NCBI RefSeq assembly: GCF_040096205.1
Contig: NZ_JBBMFD010000019.1
Span: 1-49,542 of the forward strand
DNA: 49,542 nt
DNA from: Solibaculum_A intestinale
GTDB taxonomy: Bacteria; Bacillota; Clostridia; Oscillospirales; Acutalibacteraceae
Reading direction: 5' to 3'
A program made the translations under genes and the position numbers. Position 1 is the first letter of the stretch, and the number at the start of each line of letters is the position of its first letter. The notes beneath the pieces are model-generated. The model made no database searches and was not told the DNA's origin. It saw only the letters and a program-made list of their open reading frames with translations. Shown piece after piece: positions 8,208 to 16,897 of this stretch.

Positions 8208-9104
8208 ATGAAATACCATCGTTCCTCTGTTCCTTCGCGTCCAACGCTTTCCGCAATACGGGAGCATGCCCTGCGATTGAGCCTCATTGTCCTGGCTTCC
8301 GTCATCATGGCCGTCAACATCAAAAGCTTTGTGGACGCAGGCGGCCTGTTCCCGGGCGGGTTCAACGGCCTGACCCTTCTCATCCAGAGAAGCGCGCAGC
8401 AGTATCTGAGCCTTTCTCTTTCCTTTTCGCTCATCAATTTCCTGCTAAACGCCATTCCCGCCGTCATCAGCTTTCGCTTCATCGGCAAGCGGTTCACTTT
8501 GTATTCCTGTCTGATGATCGTGCTGACAAGCGTACTTACCGACCTGCTCCCCTCCATGCCTCTGACCAACGACGTGCTGCTCATCTGCATCTTCGGCGGT
8601 ATCATCAACGGTCTCGCCATCAGCCTGTGCCTACTGGGGCACGCCACCAGCGGCGGCACCGACTTTATCGCTGTGGCCCTTTCGCAGCGTCTGAATGTAG
8701 ATTCCTGGAACTATATTTTTTTGGGAAACGTAGCAATGCTGATCGTGGCGGGCCTTTTGTTCGGATGGGACAAGGCCCTTTACTCCATCATCTTCCAGTT
8801 CGCATCCACGCAGATTGTAAAGATGCTCGACCCCCGCTACAAACGTACCACTTTGTTTATTATTTCCGACAAGTCGGAGAAAATCTACGAGCACATCCGG
8901 GAATCCACCCATCACGGCGCTACGCTGTTTCGGGGGACCGGGCTTTATAATGGAGAGGACCGGTCGATGATCTATTCCGTCATTTCCGGCGATCAGGTCA
9001 AAAAGGTGACCAAAGAGGTGCGAAAGGTGGACCCAAAGGCCTTCATCAATATTCTGAAAACGGACCAGGTGGCAGGAAACTTTTACCAGAAGCCCCGCGA
9101 CTAA
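8208..9104 (+). CDS. YitT-family membrane protein (YitT membrane domain plus DUF2179)
   Basis: Integral membrane protein of unknown biochemical role. The 298-residue protein has an N-terminal membrane domain of about five to six helices, with the family-typical GGLFPGGFNGL and GHATSGGTDFIA motifs. A cytoplasmic DUF2179 domain covers about the last 90 residues (RTTLFIISDKSEKIYEHI... YSVISGDQVKKV). ATG 8208 has GGAGG at 8195-8199; the open frame continues upstream to 7869 but runs through the promoter and has no coding character. It stands alone, with its own promoter. Confidence 0.85.
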   Translation: MKYHRSSVPSRPTLSAIREHALRLSLIVLASVIMAVNIKSFVDAGGLFPGGFNGLTLLIQRSAQQYLSLSLSFSLINFLLNAIPAVISFRFIGKRFTLYSCLMIVLTSVLTDLLPSMPLTNDVLLICIFGGIINGLAISLCLLGHATSGGTDFIAVALSQRLNVDSWNYIFLGNVAMLIVAGLLFGWDKALYSIIFQFASTQIVKMLDPRYKRTTLFIISDKSEKIYEHIRESTHHGATLFRGTGLYNGEDRSMIYSVISGDQVKKVTKEVRKVDPKAFINILKTDQVAGNFYQKPRD

Positions 9105-9187
9105 GCGGTACATCCAATTTTCTTCGCGGTTTTTGCACGGTCTGCTTTGAAAAAGCTGCTTCTCCCTTAAAAAACATGGAAAAGGTG

Positions 9188-9216
9188 AAGACATATTTCC
9201 GAAAAACATGTATAAT
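9188..9216 (+). promoter_or_regulatory. Promoter of the DMT permease / ECF-like pair
   Basis: AAGACA (9188-9193) and a consensus TATAAT (9211-9216) lie 17 bases apart. The leader of about 85 bases before the TTG start contains ATGCATGTTTATGCA-type repeats but no riboswitch that I can recognise. Confidence 0.6.
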
Positions 9217-9306
9217 TGTAACGAATCATGCATGTTTATGCAAATAAAAGAAACGCCGGTCTTTCTTTGCCCTAGTAAACGGCCGGTTTGAATCGGGGGA
9301 GATTTT

Positions 9307-10218
9307 TTGAATAAAGCCCAGTCCAATTTTTGTCTTCTTTGTGTGACGCTATGCTGGTCAACGGAAGTCATCTTACTCAAAAACATTCCGACCGAGATTC
9401 CGTCCATTGCCATCACCGCCATGACCAATTTTATCGGCTGTGTGATTCTGATCGCCATCTTCTTTAAAAAGATCTTCCAGCCGCTTGCAAAACGCCAGTT
9501 GTTGCGGGTGGCGGGGCTGGGCGTGCTGAATATGGCCTATAACCTGTTGATGCTGTTTGGGCTTCAGTATCTCAACGTCTCTACCGGTATTTTCACCCTG
9601 TCGATGACGACGGTGGTGCTCCCGGTTCTCCTCCTTCTCAAACGCCAGAAAATCCGCGTCCATACCTGGGTGGGAGTGGGCCTGATTTTAACCGGGATTT
9701 TGCTGGCGGTCAACCTGCATGCCGACTGGTCTCAGCTGCCGGGAGTTGGAATCATGCTGGTGGTGTGTCTGCTTCGAGCCTGGTATATCATCAAGCTCAA
9801 TGAAGCAGCGAAGGAAATGGAGCCCATTCAGCTGTCCGCCTTTATTTTGGGGGTGGTAGCGGTTCTTTCCTTTGTTATTTGGCTGTTTATCGAACCGAGA
9901 ACCGTGTTCGCTCTCCCCTACTCCACAGAGATGCTCTCGAGCATTTTCGTTTACAGCTATTTTATCTGCGCGTTTGCCACCGTCATCAACATCTTCGCCC
10001 AAAAGCAGGCGTCCGCCCGGACCGCTTCGGTTATTTATTCGCTGGAGATCGTCTTTTCCACCATCTTCTCCGCCACCCTTCCGGCCATTTTGGTGGATCG
10101 CATTACCCTGACGCCCACTCTGATCATCGGCTGCGTCCTGGTGGCGGTGGGCGCGCTTTTATCGGAATTTGACGTGACCGGTCTGGTGTCGAGTTTGAAA
10201 CGGAGGCGGTGCGCATGA
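9307..10218 (+). CDS. DMT-superfamily (EamA) transporter
   Basis: A ten-helix-type permease of the drug/metabolite transporter superfamily, 303 residues. Two EamA repeats are visible, the second starting near WSQLPGVGIMLVV. The N-terminus has a family-like CWSTEVILLK and the first repeat ends in FTLSMTTVVLPVLLLLKRQK. TTG 9307 follows GGGGGAGAT at about 9295-9303. The substrate cannot be inferred. Its stop overlaps the next gene's ATG (ATGA at 10215), so the two are co-translated. Confidence 0.75.
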   Translation: MNKAQSNFCLLCVTLCWSTEVILLKNIPTEIPSIAITAMTNFIGCVILIAIFFKKIFQPLAKRQLLRVAGLGVLNMAYNLLMLFGLQYLNVSTGIFTLSMTTVVLPVLLLLKRQKIRVHTWVGVGLILTGILLAVNLHADWSQLPGVGIMLVVCLLRAWYIIKLNEAAKEMEPIQLSAFILGVVAVLSFVIWLFIEPRTVFALPYSTEMLSSIFVYSYFICAFATVINIFAQKQASARTASVIYSLEIVFSTIFSATLPAILVDRITLTPTLIIGCVLVAVGALLSEFDVTGLVSSLKRRRCA

Positions 10219-10880
10219 GAATAGGGAGCAAGAGAACGGTTTGGCGAAAAATCGGGCAGTTTCTGTTTTTAGTGCTCATCCATATGGTCCTCTCTCTTCC
10301 CTTCAAGGTCATGATCATGATCCCCGGGTTTACCGATATCCGGCCGGTCACCTGCGTGCAGCCGATCTTCGGCCTGTTTTACGGGCAGACGGGAGCGCTT
10401 GCCTTTGCGGTGGGCAACCTGATCTCCGACGTGCTGTCCGACAGCCTGCAGTGGTCCTGCATTGCGGGGTTTATCGCCAACTATTTGTATGTGGTGATGG
10501 TTTACAAGCTGTGGCATCGGATTCGCAAAAAGGCCTTTGCTCTGCGGGAAGGGCGCGACTTTTTTTCGTATATTGTCATTATCCTTCTGTCCGCCACGGT
10601 ACTGACCGCCATCATTACCCTTGGGGTTTACGCCGTCCAGCCGCAGGTAGATCTGGCCACCTTGATCGGCACGATTTTCTGCAACAACACGATTTTCCCG
10701 ATCGTTCTGGGAGCGCCGATCATGATGATGATGCAGGAGGAATTTCATATTCCCGACCTGTGGACCAGGCGGGAAAAGGAGGCGGCTGCGGCGGCAAAAG
10801 CCACACAGGCCGTGAAACGGGACGGTGGCATGCAAAAAAACAGCTTTGGTGAAGGCGGGAACGGAGACGACGCCGTATAA
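10215..10880 (+). CDS. Multispanning membrane protein resembling ECF transporter S components
   Basis: A 221-residue protein with about five to six helices. Segments such as QPIFGLFYGQTGALAFAVGN followed by LISDVLSD resemble the substrate-binding S components of energy-coupling-factor vitamin transporters. No ECF ATPase or T component is nearby, so it would have to use a shared module elsewhere. ATG 10215 is chosen over GTG 10209 because GGAGG at 10202-10206 lies 8 bases upstream and the ATG overlaps the previous stop. The C-terminus is basic and Ala-rich, likely cytoplasmic. The ECF assignment is tentative. Confidence 0.55.
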   Translation: MRIGSKRTVWRKIGQFLFLVLIHMVLSLPFKVMIMIPGFTDIRPVTCVQPIFGLFYGQTGALAFAVGNLISDVLSDSLQWSCIAGFIANYLYVVMVYKLWHRIRKKAFALREGRDFFSYIVIILLSATVLTAIITLGVYAVQPQVDLATLIGTIFCNNTIFPIVLGAPIMMMMQEEFHIPDLWTRREKEAAAAAKATQAVKRDGGMQKNSFGEGGNGDDAV

Positions 10881-10913
10881 CCTGTCCAGACGGGGGTTGT
10901 ATGCCTTTGCTCC

Positions 10914-10942
10914 TTGCCAATGGGCCCAAAGGCCAGTATAAT
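10914..10942 (+). promoter_or_regulatory. Promoter of the 5'-nucleotidase gene
   Basis: TTGCCA (10914-10919) and TATAAT (10937-10942) with a 17-base spacer, about 30 bases before the TTG start. Confidence 0.75.
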
Positions 10943-10973
10943 GAAAGAAAATGAAATTTGGAGGTGTGTTTCG

Positions 10974-12746
10974 TTGAAAAAACAGATTGTTGCGGTGCTG
11001 ACCTGCGCCGCGCTCTTCTTTGGCGGCGCGGTTTCCGCTGCGGCTGCGCCGGACAGTGGATCCGACTCTAGGACCACCATCCAGATCGTACATACCAACG
11101 ACATCCACGGCTATTACGAGCAGCCGGATTCCGGCAGCCGGGCGCCTACTACCGTAGGGTTCGAAAAGCTCAAAACCATCGTGGACCTGGTGGACGCGGA
11201 CCTGGTTTTGGATGCGGGCGACACGTTTCACGGTCAAGCCTTCGCCACGGTGGAGAAAGGCCAGAGCATCCTGGAGCTGATGGAAGCGGTGGGGTACGAC
11301 GCGATGACCCCAGGCAACCATGACTGGAGCTACGGCAAGGACGCTCTCAAGAGCCTGGGAGACGCCATGCAGGCAGAGACCGGCGGCGTAATCCTGGCCG
11401 CCAATGTAGCAAAGGAGGACGGCTCCGCCTTTTTCGACACCCCGTATCGAATCAAGGAAATCCCGGCTGAGGATGGGAGCACCATCCGGGTGGGCGTATT
11501 CGGCATATACGATCCCAGGCTTTCTTCCTCTACGGCGCCCAAAAACGTAGAGGGCTTGGTTTTTCTCGACGACGTACAGACAGCAAACGACCTGGCCGCG
11601 CGGCTGAAAACCCAGGAGGGCTGCGACTTAGTGATCCTGCTCTCCCATCATCTCGACTGCGCCGCCTTTGTCGCCCAGACCCGGGGCATCGACCTGATGA
11701 TCGCCGGCCATGAGCACAAGGTGATCAACGAGGATGCCGCCGATTTGGACGGAAAGCCGGTGCGCATAGTGGAAACCGGCTCGCATTTTGCGAATGTGGG
11801 TGTGCTCTCCCTGGTGTATGACACCCAGAAGGAACAGCTGGTCCCGGAACTGACTCAGGAACAGCTCATTTCCGCCGCCGACAGTGAGGCGCTGCCCGAC
11901 GACCCGGCGGTACAGGCGAAGATCGACGAAATCACGGCTCGCCAGGCCGGAATTCTCAAGCAGGTGGTGGGGCACAGCGAGGAGGCCATGCCCTATTCCT
12001 GGGAGGACATCCGGGTGGCAGAACAGAAGGTAGGCCGGGTGGTGACCGCCTCCTATCTGGCCCAGACCGGGGCGGACGTGGCCATCGAGAACGCGGGCGG
12101 CATCCGCGGCGGCATTGACGAGGGCGACATTCTCTATCAGAACATCATCAGCATTTCCCCTTACGGCAACTACATTGTGGTCAAGGAAGTGACCGGCGCT
12201 ACGCTGCTGAAAACGCTGGAAACCTCCATTGAAATCGGGCTGCAGAGCAAGGCTGTGTACGACAAACAGCTGGCGGCGGTGGAAGCCGGGGAGGATCCCA
12301 TGCAGTACACCTGGCCGGACAATTCCGGCAGCTATCTGCAGTTTGGCGGCATCACGGTGGAATACGATCCGGCCAAAGAGGCGGGAAGCCGGGTGCTGTC
12401 GGCAACCATTGACGGTAAGGAACTGGATCCGGACGCCCTTTACCGGGTGGCTACCAACAACTATGTGGCAACCAGCTCCGATTATCCCGATTTGGCGGCA
12501 TCACGGTCGGTCAACGAGTACGGCACCTGCGAGGAAGCCATTCTGGCCTTTGTAAAGGACGGTGACGCCTTAGCGGCGGCGGCCAACACTCCCAATCTGA
12601 CGGCTAAAACAGCGCAGACCCCCGTTACCCCCGACGAGGAACCTTCTCCCGACACCGGCCTTGCCCAGACCGCGCCGGTTGTGGCAGTTCTGTTCTTCGG
12701 GGCCGCGGCCTTCTGCCTTCTCGGTCGGCGCCGTCGCCGGGCATAA
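10974..12746 (+). CDS. Secreted 5'-nucleotidase / metallophosphoesterase with C-terminal wall anchor
   Basis: Extracellular enzyme expected to dephosphorylate nucleotides or related phosphoesters. The 590-residue protein has a signal peptide (about 1-25) and a metallophosphoesterase domain with HTNDIHG (Asp43, His45), DAGDTFHG (Asp82), GNHD (115-118), LSHH (His225) and AGHEH (246-248). A 5'-nucleotidase C-terminal domain follows at about 330-520 (ENAGGIRGGI). The end has SPDTG, a hydrophobic stretch and RRRRRA, the layout of a sortase signal. SPDTG fits the (S/P)PXTG type known for Clostridioides difficile sortase B. TTG 10974 with GGAGG at 10960-10964 is chosen; the upstream frame to 10914 overlaps the promoter. 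Confidence 0.85.
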   Translation: MKKQIVAVLTCAALFFGGAVSAAAAPDSGSDSRTTIQIVHTNDIHGYYEQPDSGSRAPTTVGFEKLKTIVDLVDADLVLDAGDTFHGQAFATVEKGQSILELMEAVGYDAMTPGNHDWSYGKDALKSLGDAMQAETGGVILAANVAKEDGSAFFDTPYRIKEIPAEDGSTIRVGVFGIYDPRLSSSTAPKNVEGLVFLDDVQTANDLAARLKTQEGCDLVILLSHHLDCAAFVAQTRGIDLMIAGHEHKVINEDAADLDGKPVRIVETGSHFANVGVLSLVYDTQKEQLVPELTQEQLISAADSEALPDDPAVQAKIDEITARQAGILKQVVGHSEEAMPYSWEDIRVAEQKVGRVVTASYLAQTGADVAIENAGGIRGGIDEGDILYQNIISISPYGNYIVVKEVTGATLLKTLETSIEIGLQSKAVYDKQLAAVEAGEDPMQYTWPDNSGSYLQFGGITVEYDPAKEAGSRVLSATIDGKELDPDALYRVATNNYVATSSDYPDLAASRSVNEYGTCEEAILAFVKDGDALAAAANTPNLTAKTAQTPVTPDEEPSPDTGLAQTAPVVAVLFFGAAAFCLLGRRRRRA

Positions 12747-12773
12747 GCCCTTTTCTTTCATAGGAAACCTGCT

Positions 12774-12820
12774 CTTTTCCCATACGGATTCATTTGACCG
12801 TATGGGAAAAGGCTTTTCTT
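12774..12820 (+). terminator. Terminator after the 5'-nucleotidase gene
   Basis: A perfect 14-bp stem CTTTTCCCATACGG (12774-12787) / CCGTATGGGAAAAG (12798-12811), 10-base loop, followed by GCTTTTCTTT. Confidence 0.85.
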
Positions 12821-12842
12821 TGACAAAATATCCGTATATAAT
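12820..12842 (+). promoter_or_regulatory. Possible promoter of the LCP-like gene
   Basis: TTGACA (12820-12825) and TATAAT (12837-12842) both match consensus, but the spacer is only 11 bases. The TATAAT may therefore work with a weak alternative -35 within the terminator tail. It lies about 70 bases before the start codon. Confidence 0.35.
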
Positions 12843-12913
12843 AGAAAAGGTGGGCAGTACGCCCGGACAAACCAGCGATATCAAAACAAATTATAATAAC
12901 AGGAGTGGACGCT

Positions 12914-13843
12914 ATGCCAGCCCGCCATCCGGCAAAAAAGAAAAAGGAACGCAGCGTATTCGGGAATATTGCGTTGTTCACCGCCACGCTGCTGATCATA
13001 TGCGTGGCGCTCATCGCCATTGCCGGGGTTTATTTCCTGGTGATCGCGCCGCCCAAGCAGCCTGACCGGCTCAATACCTCGGAGCTGTCCGACGAGTTGA
13101 TTTTTTCCGCGGAGGATTGTACCAATATTTTCCTAGTCGGCACCAGCAACGATAAAAATACGGCGGGCCTTTTTGCCCTGGTCCGGCTCGACCCGGAACA
13201 AGGGGCGGTCTATGTGACTTCCCTGCCGCCCATCGCCCAGGTGACGCTGGAGGACCGCACCGATACCCTGGCGGGATACTTCTCCTACGGCGGGGTGCTT
13301 TTAGCGAAAGACGCCACAGAACAGCTACTGGGTGTAGAGATCGACAAGTACGTTTCCATGCCTGCTTCCGGCGCTCAGACGGTAATCAACAAGTTCGGCG
13401 GGGCTACGCTGGATTTGCCGGAATCGGTGAACTTTACGGATGAAAGCGGCGAGACGGTCAACGTGGTCAAGGGCAAGCAGTCGCTAAATGGGCGGCAGCT
13501 CGTAAGCCTTTCCAAGTATTCCGGATGGACGGAATTTCACGGCAGCTGGGACTTTACCGGCTACGCGCTGTGCTCCATGCTCAACGAATACATGACGGAA
13601 AACAACCTGGAAAACAAGGACGCGCTGTTTTCCCTGGCGTTCAACGAAAGCCGCACCGACATCAGCGCGCTGGATCTTTTAAAGATGACCCCCGCTCTGG
13701 AGCGGCTGGTGTCTCTCAACGCGGAAGGGACGGTGGCCCAGCAGATCAAAGTGACTGGCGAAATCACGGCGCAGCAGGTGTTCATTCTGTCGGATGAAAC
13801 GGTGCACGCCATCGCCGACGCTTACGGAAGAACCTTAGGATAA
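12914..13843 (+). CDS. LytR-CpsA-Psr (LCP)-like membrane protein, divergent
   Basis: LCP proteins attach wall polymers to peptidoglycan from outside the membrane. This 309-residue protein has a basic N-terminus, one helix (about 15-45) and an LCP-like domain (LFALVRLDPEQGAVYVTSLP ... VINKFGGATLDLPE ... SLNGRQLVSLSKYS). The Arg/Asp-bearing SIPRD-type motif after the first strands is replaced by SLPPIAQ, so classical phosphotransfer chemistry is doubtful. It may be an inactive or regulatory paralogue. ATG 12914 has AGGAG at 12901-12905. It is followed after 18 bases by a transglutaminase-like lipoprotein gene, probably in the same operon. Confidence 0.65.
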   Translation: MPARHPAKKKKERSVFGNIALFTATLLIICVALIAIAGVYFLVIAPPKQPDRLNTSELSDELIFSAEDCTNIFLVGTSNDKNTAGLFALVRLDPEQGAVYVTSLPPIAQVTLEDRTDTLAGYFSYGGVLLAKDATEQLLGVEIDKYVSMPASGAQTVINKFGGATLDLPESVNFTDESGETVNVVKGKQSLNGRQLVSLSKYSGWTEFHGSWDFTGYALCSMLNEYMTENNLENKDALFSLAFNESRTDISALDLLKMTPALERLVSLNAEGTVAQQIKVTGEITAQQVFILSDETVHAIADAYGRTLG

Positions 13844-13861
13844 GAACGGAGGACCGGATTT

Positions 13862-15064
13862 TTGAAGAGACGATATACTGCTACGCTTGCTTTGCTGCTG
13901 GCTTTATCGCTTACGGCCTGTTCCGCCGGGGGCGGCCCCTCCCAAAGCGGGAGCCCTATCCTGCCCGCCCAGTCTTTCCCCTCTGATCCCGCCACGCTGG
14001 AGGCGGAGATCGCCGTCGACACGGCGGACCAGTACCGGGGGCTCAACGAACTGGGCCAGACCATTTACCGGCGCATCGTCTATGCGGCCAATTCCCTCAA
14101 TCGGTCGGCAGTGGTTTTGCCGGCCGAGACGGTGATGGCGGACATCGACAGCGCTTTCAACGCGGTGATGGCGGACATGCCGGAGCTCTTCTGGCTGCAG
14201 AAATCCTTAAAGATGATCACCGACAACGGGGAAGTGCGCATTTACCTGGATTATTCGGTGGATTCGGAAGAAGAACTGCGGGAAAAGCAGCTCAAGCTGG
14301 AAGAAGCGGTGGAGGAGGCCATGGCAGTTCTGCCGGAAGGGGCGGACGAATTTAACCGGGAGCTTCTTCTGCACGACTGGGTGGTGCGCCGGGTGGAATA
14401 TGACAGCACCGCCGCAGCCGACCAGACCGGCGAGTACCCCCAGGCCTACACGGTGTACGGGGCGCTGGTGGAAGGCAAGGCGGTGTGCGAAGGGTACGCC
14501 AGAGCGATGCAGCTGCTGCTGCGCAAGGCGGGGATGGGGTGCAGCCTCATTTCCGGTAAGGCGGGGGGCGACGAGCATATGTGGAACCTGGTGACGGTGG
14601 ATGGGGCATTGTACCATCTGGACGCCACCTGGGACGATTCCATTATGACCGAAGGCGGCCAGGAAATCAGCCATCTTTACTTTAACCTAACCGACGAAGA
14701 AATTTCCGCCACCCATTCCGATTTTGCCTCTCCCGGCTGCGCGGCGGGAGACAACAACTACTTTGTGCGGATGGGACGGATGTTCGACGTCTTTGACGAC
14801 AATACCAGGGCGGCCATCGTTTCCGCCATTGCCATGAGCGCCATGAGCGGGGAATCCACTCTGGAACTGCGCTTTTCCTCGGCAGAAGCGGCAAACGCCG
14901 CATACGACTCTCTCGTGCGCAATAATGAGATTTTTTCTCTGCTGACCCAGGCGAACGGGTCGCTGGAAAGCCCGCTCTTGGACGACACCAACGTGGGCTT
15001 TGGAACGGCGGACGAAAGCCTGCATGTGATCACCATTCTGCTGCATTTTGCAAGCGCTGGATAA
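13862..15064 (+). CDS. Transglutaminase-like lipoprotein
   Basis: Cell-surface lipoprotein with a cysteine-protease/transglutaminase-like core. The 400-residue protein has lipobox LTAC (Cys20). The core at about 170-265 carries the triad in KAVCEGYA (Cys209), DEHMWN (His239) and YHLDATWDD (Asp254). The flanks, about 50-165 and 290-400, are not recognised. Family members act as proteases, crosslinkers or peptidoglycan-associated enzymes; the substrate is unknown. TTG 13862 follows GGAGG at 13848-13852. Confidence 0.75.
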   Translation: MKRRYTATLALLLALSLTACSAGGGPSQSGSPILPAQSFPSDPATLEAEIAVDTADQYRGLNELGQTIYRRIVYAANSLNRSAVVLPAETVMADIDSAFNAVMADMPELFWLQKSLKMITDNGEVRIYLDYSVDSEEELREKQLKLEEAVEEAMAVLPEGADEFNRELLLHDWVVRRVEYDSTAAADQTGEYPQAYTVYGALVEGKAVCEGYARAMQLLLRKAGMGCSLISGKAGGDEHMWNLVTVDGALYHLDATWDDSIMTEGGQEISHLYFNLTDEEISATHSDFASPGCAAGDNNYFVRMGRMFDVFDDNTRAAIVSAIAMSAMSGESTLELRFSSAEAANAAYDSLVRNNEIFSLLTQANGSLESPLLDDTNVGFGTADESLHVITILLHFASAG

Positions 15065-15079
15065 AAGGAGGGGGGTTCG

Positions 15080-15283
15080 TTGGACGTTTGGGATATCGTT
15101 TGGGTCGCGGTGCGGATTTTGTTTGCAATTTACCTGGTTTTCGGATTCTTTTTCTATCTGAAGGCCCAGTCGGCTGCGGCCCAAGAGCAGGTGGACGGGA
15201 AGCCGGGCAGCGTTTCGCTTGGCACGGCGGTGTTCATCATCCTGCTGTGGCCCGCGCATTTGCTGCAAAAGAAAAAGGGGTAA
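15080..15283 (+). CDS. Small two-helix membrane protein
   Basis: Not recognised. The 67-residue protein has a helix at about 5-27 (VWVAVRILFAIYLVFGFFFY), a polar loop and a second hydrophobic segment (TAVFIILLWPAHLL) before QKKKG. TTG 15080 has a very strong site, AAGGAGGGGGG, just upstream, and lies 15 bases after the transglutaminase-like gene. Operon position suggests a link to the same envelope function. Confidence 0.6.
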   Translation: MDVWDIVWVAVRILFAIYLVFGFFFYLKAQSAAAQEQVDGKPGSVSLGTAVFIILLWPAHLLQKKKG

Positions 15284-15293
15284 GCTCCTGCCG

Positions 15294-15317
15294 GCGCCGT
15301 TTTTTCGAAAACGGCGC
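15294..15317 (+). terminator. Terminator-like hairpin before the folate operon
   Basis: A perfect 10-bp stem GCGCCGTTTT (15294-15303) / AAAACGGCGC (15308-15317) closed by TTCG. The tail TCCTTCGTGTTGT has few T residues, so termination may be partial. Confidence 0.6.
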
Positions 15318-15394
15318 TCCTTCGTGTTGTCATAAGGTCCGCATCCTCCCAGCGGCGGAGGCGGAACCTGTTCATTGCCGCTGGAGAAACGGCG

Positions 15395-15970
15395 GTGACG
15401 AATCAATTGGTGGATAAGAAACGAATTGAAGCGGCGGTGCGGGAAATCCTGCTGGCCGTGGGCGAGAACCCGGACCGGGAGGGCCTTGTGGAGACCCCTG
15501 AGCGGGTGGCCCGGATGTATGAGGAGATCTTCTCCGGCTTAAACGACGACCCTAAGCGGCACCTGAAGGTGTTTACCGACACCCAGCATGATGAGATGGT
15601 TCTGGTGCGGGACATTCCGCTCTATTCCGTATGCGAGCATCACCTGCTCCCTTTCATCGGCAAGGCGAACATCGCTTACATCCCCCGAGGCGGAAACGTG
15701 CTGGGGCTTTCCAAGCTTGCGCGGATCGTGGACAGCTTTGCCCGCCGTCCCCAGCTGCAGGAGCGGCTTACTTCCCAGATCGCCAACTTCCTGATGGACG
15801 AGCTGGACCCTTACGGGGTGGCGGTGGTCATCAATGCCGAACACCTGTGTATGACCATGCGGGGCGCCAGGGCCGCCGGGGCCAGCACCCAGACCTCCGC
15901 CCTGCGGGGGCTGATGCGGTCAGACGCACGGGCCAGGGCGGAGGTTATGGCTCTGCTCAGCGGCAAATAA
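15395..15970 (+). CDS. folE: GTP cyclohydrolase I
   Basis: Converts GTP to 7,8-dihydroneopterin triphosphate, the first step of folate synthesis; cytoplasmic. The 191-residue protein has zinc ligands in VCEHHLLPF (Cys80, His83) and LCMTMRG (Cys152), and the family motif SKLARIVDSFARRPQLQERL. GTG 15395 follows GGAG at 15383-15386. It is the first gene of folE-folP-folB-folK, which covers most of the pterin branch. Confidence 0.95.
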   Translation: MTNQLVDKKRIEAAVREILLAVGENPDREGLVETPERVARMYEEIFSGLNDDPKRHLKVFTDTQHDEMVLVRDIPLYSVCEHHLLPFIGKANIAYIPRGGNVLGLSKLARIVDSFARRPQLQERLTSQIANFLMDELDPYGVAVVINAEHLCMTMRGARAAGASTQTSALRGLMRSDARARAEVMALLSGK

Positions 15971-15984
15971 CAGGAGGGATGCGC

Positions 15985-16824
15985 ATGCAGTTTTCCGGCA
16001 ACGGGTTTTCTTTTCCTTTGGGGGAAAAGACCTATATCATGGGGATTGTAAACGTAACCCCCGATTCCTTTTCGGACGGGGGCCAATATCTTGACCCCGA
16101 AAGGGCGGTGGCCCACGCCCTGCGCCTGCAACAGGAAGGGGCGGATCTGATCGACATCGGCGCCCAGTCCACTCGGCCGGGGTTTACACCGGTGTCTTCT
16201 TCCGAGGAATGGGAGCGGCTGCGCCCGGTGCTCGAAGGGCTTTCGGGGAAGCTTTCCGTCCCCGTCTCTGTGGACACCTTTTACCCCGATGTGGCCGAGC
16301 AGGCCCTCAAGGCCGGGGCGCACATCATAAACGACATCACAGGCGGCAAAGAGGAAGCCATGTTCACGATTGCGGCCCGCTGTCAGGCGGGCCTGATCCT
16401 GATGCACCCAGGCGACGCGGCCGATACGGCCCAGTATGCCGGGAGCAGAGACATTGGGCAGGCGGTGCATGACTTCCTGCTTGCCGCGGCGGAAAAGGCG
16501 CTGGCCAAGGGGGTAACGGCGCAGCAGATCTGCCTGGACCCGGGGATTGGGTTCGGCAAGACCATGGAGCAAAACCGGGCGCTCCTTCTTTCTAAAACCG
16601 CCCGGGCGGAGGGCTACGCTTACCTGGTGGGGGCCTCCCGCAAACGGGTGACGGTGGACGCCTGCCCGGCCCCGCCGGACCAGCGTGTAGGCGGCACGGT
16701 GGCAGCCCACACGCTCGCCCAGCTTGCCGGGGCGGACATCCTGCGGGTGCACGACGTGTTCGAAGCGGCGCAGGCGGCGCGGCTGACCGACGCGGTGTTA
16801 CGGGAGACGGGATTCTCCCTGTAA
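15985..16824 (+). CDS. folP: Dihydropteroate synthase
   Basis: Condenses hydroxymethyl-dihydropterin diphosphate with p-aminobenzoate; the target of sulfonamides. The 279-residue protein has NVTPDSFSDGG near the N-terminus, DIGAQSTRPG, NDITGG, DPGIGFGKT and VGASRKR. ATG 15985 is preferred to ATG 15979, which directly abuts the AGGAGGG at 15972-15978. All motifs look intact. Confidence 0.95.
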   Translation: MQFSGNGFSFPLGEKTYIMGIVNVTPDSFSDGGQYLDPERAVAHALRLQQEGADLIDIGAQSTRPGFTPVSSSEEWERLRPVLEGLSGKLSVPVSVDTFYPDVAEQALKAGAHIINDITGGKEEAMFTIAARCQAGLILMHPGDAADTAQYAGSRDIGQAVHDFLLAAAEKALAKGVTAQQICLDPGIGFGKTMEQNRALLLSKTARAEGYAYLVGASRKRVTVDACPAPPDQRVGGTVAAHTLAQLAGADILRVHDVFEAAQAARLTDAVLRETGFSL

Positions 16825-16897
16825 TCGGCCCTGGGGTAAGGCGGGTTTCTTTCCCGCCGCCAAAAAATCCGGTTCGGATGTTTACTTGGAGGAACCT

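Noticed and set aside
15320..15394. Possible tetrahydrofolate riboswitch upstream of folE
   Set aside because: The segment CATTGCCGCTGGAG faintly recalls the 3' part of the class I THF riboswitch, but the matching 5' arm and core are not present.
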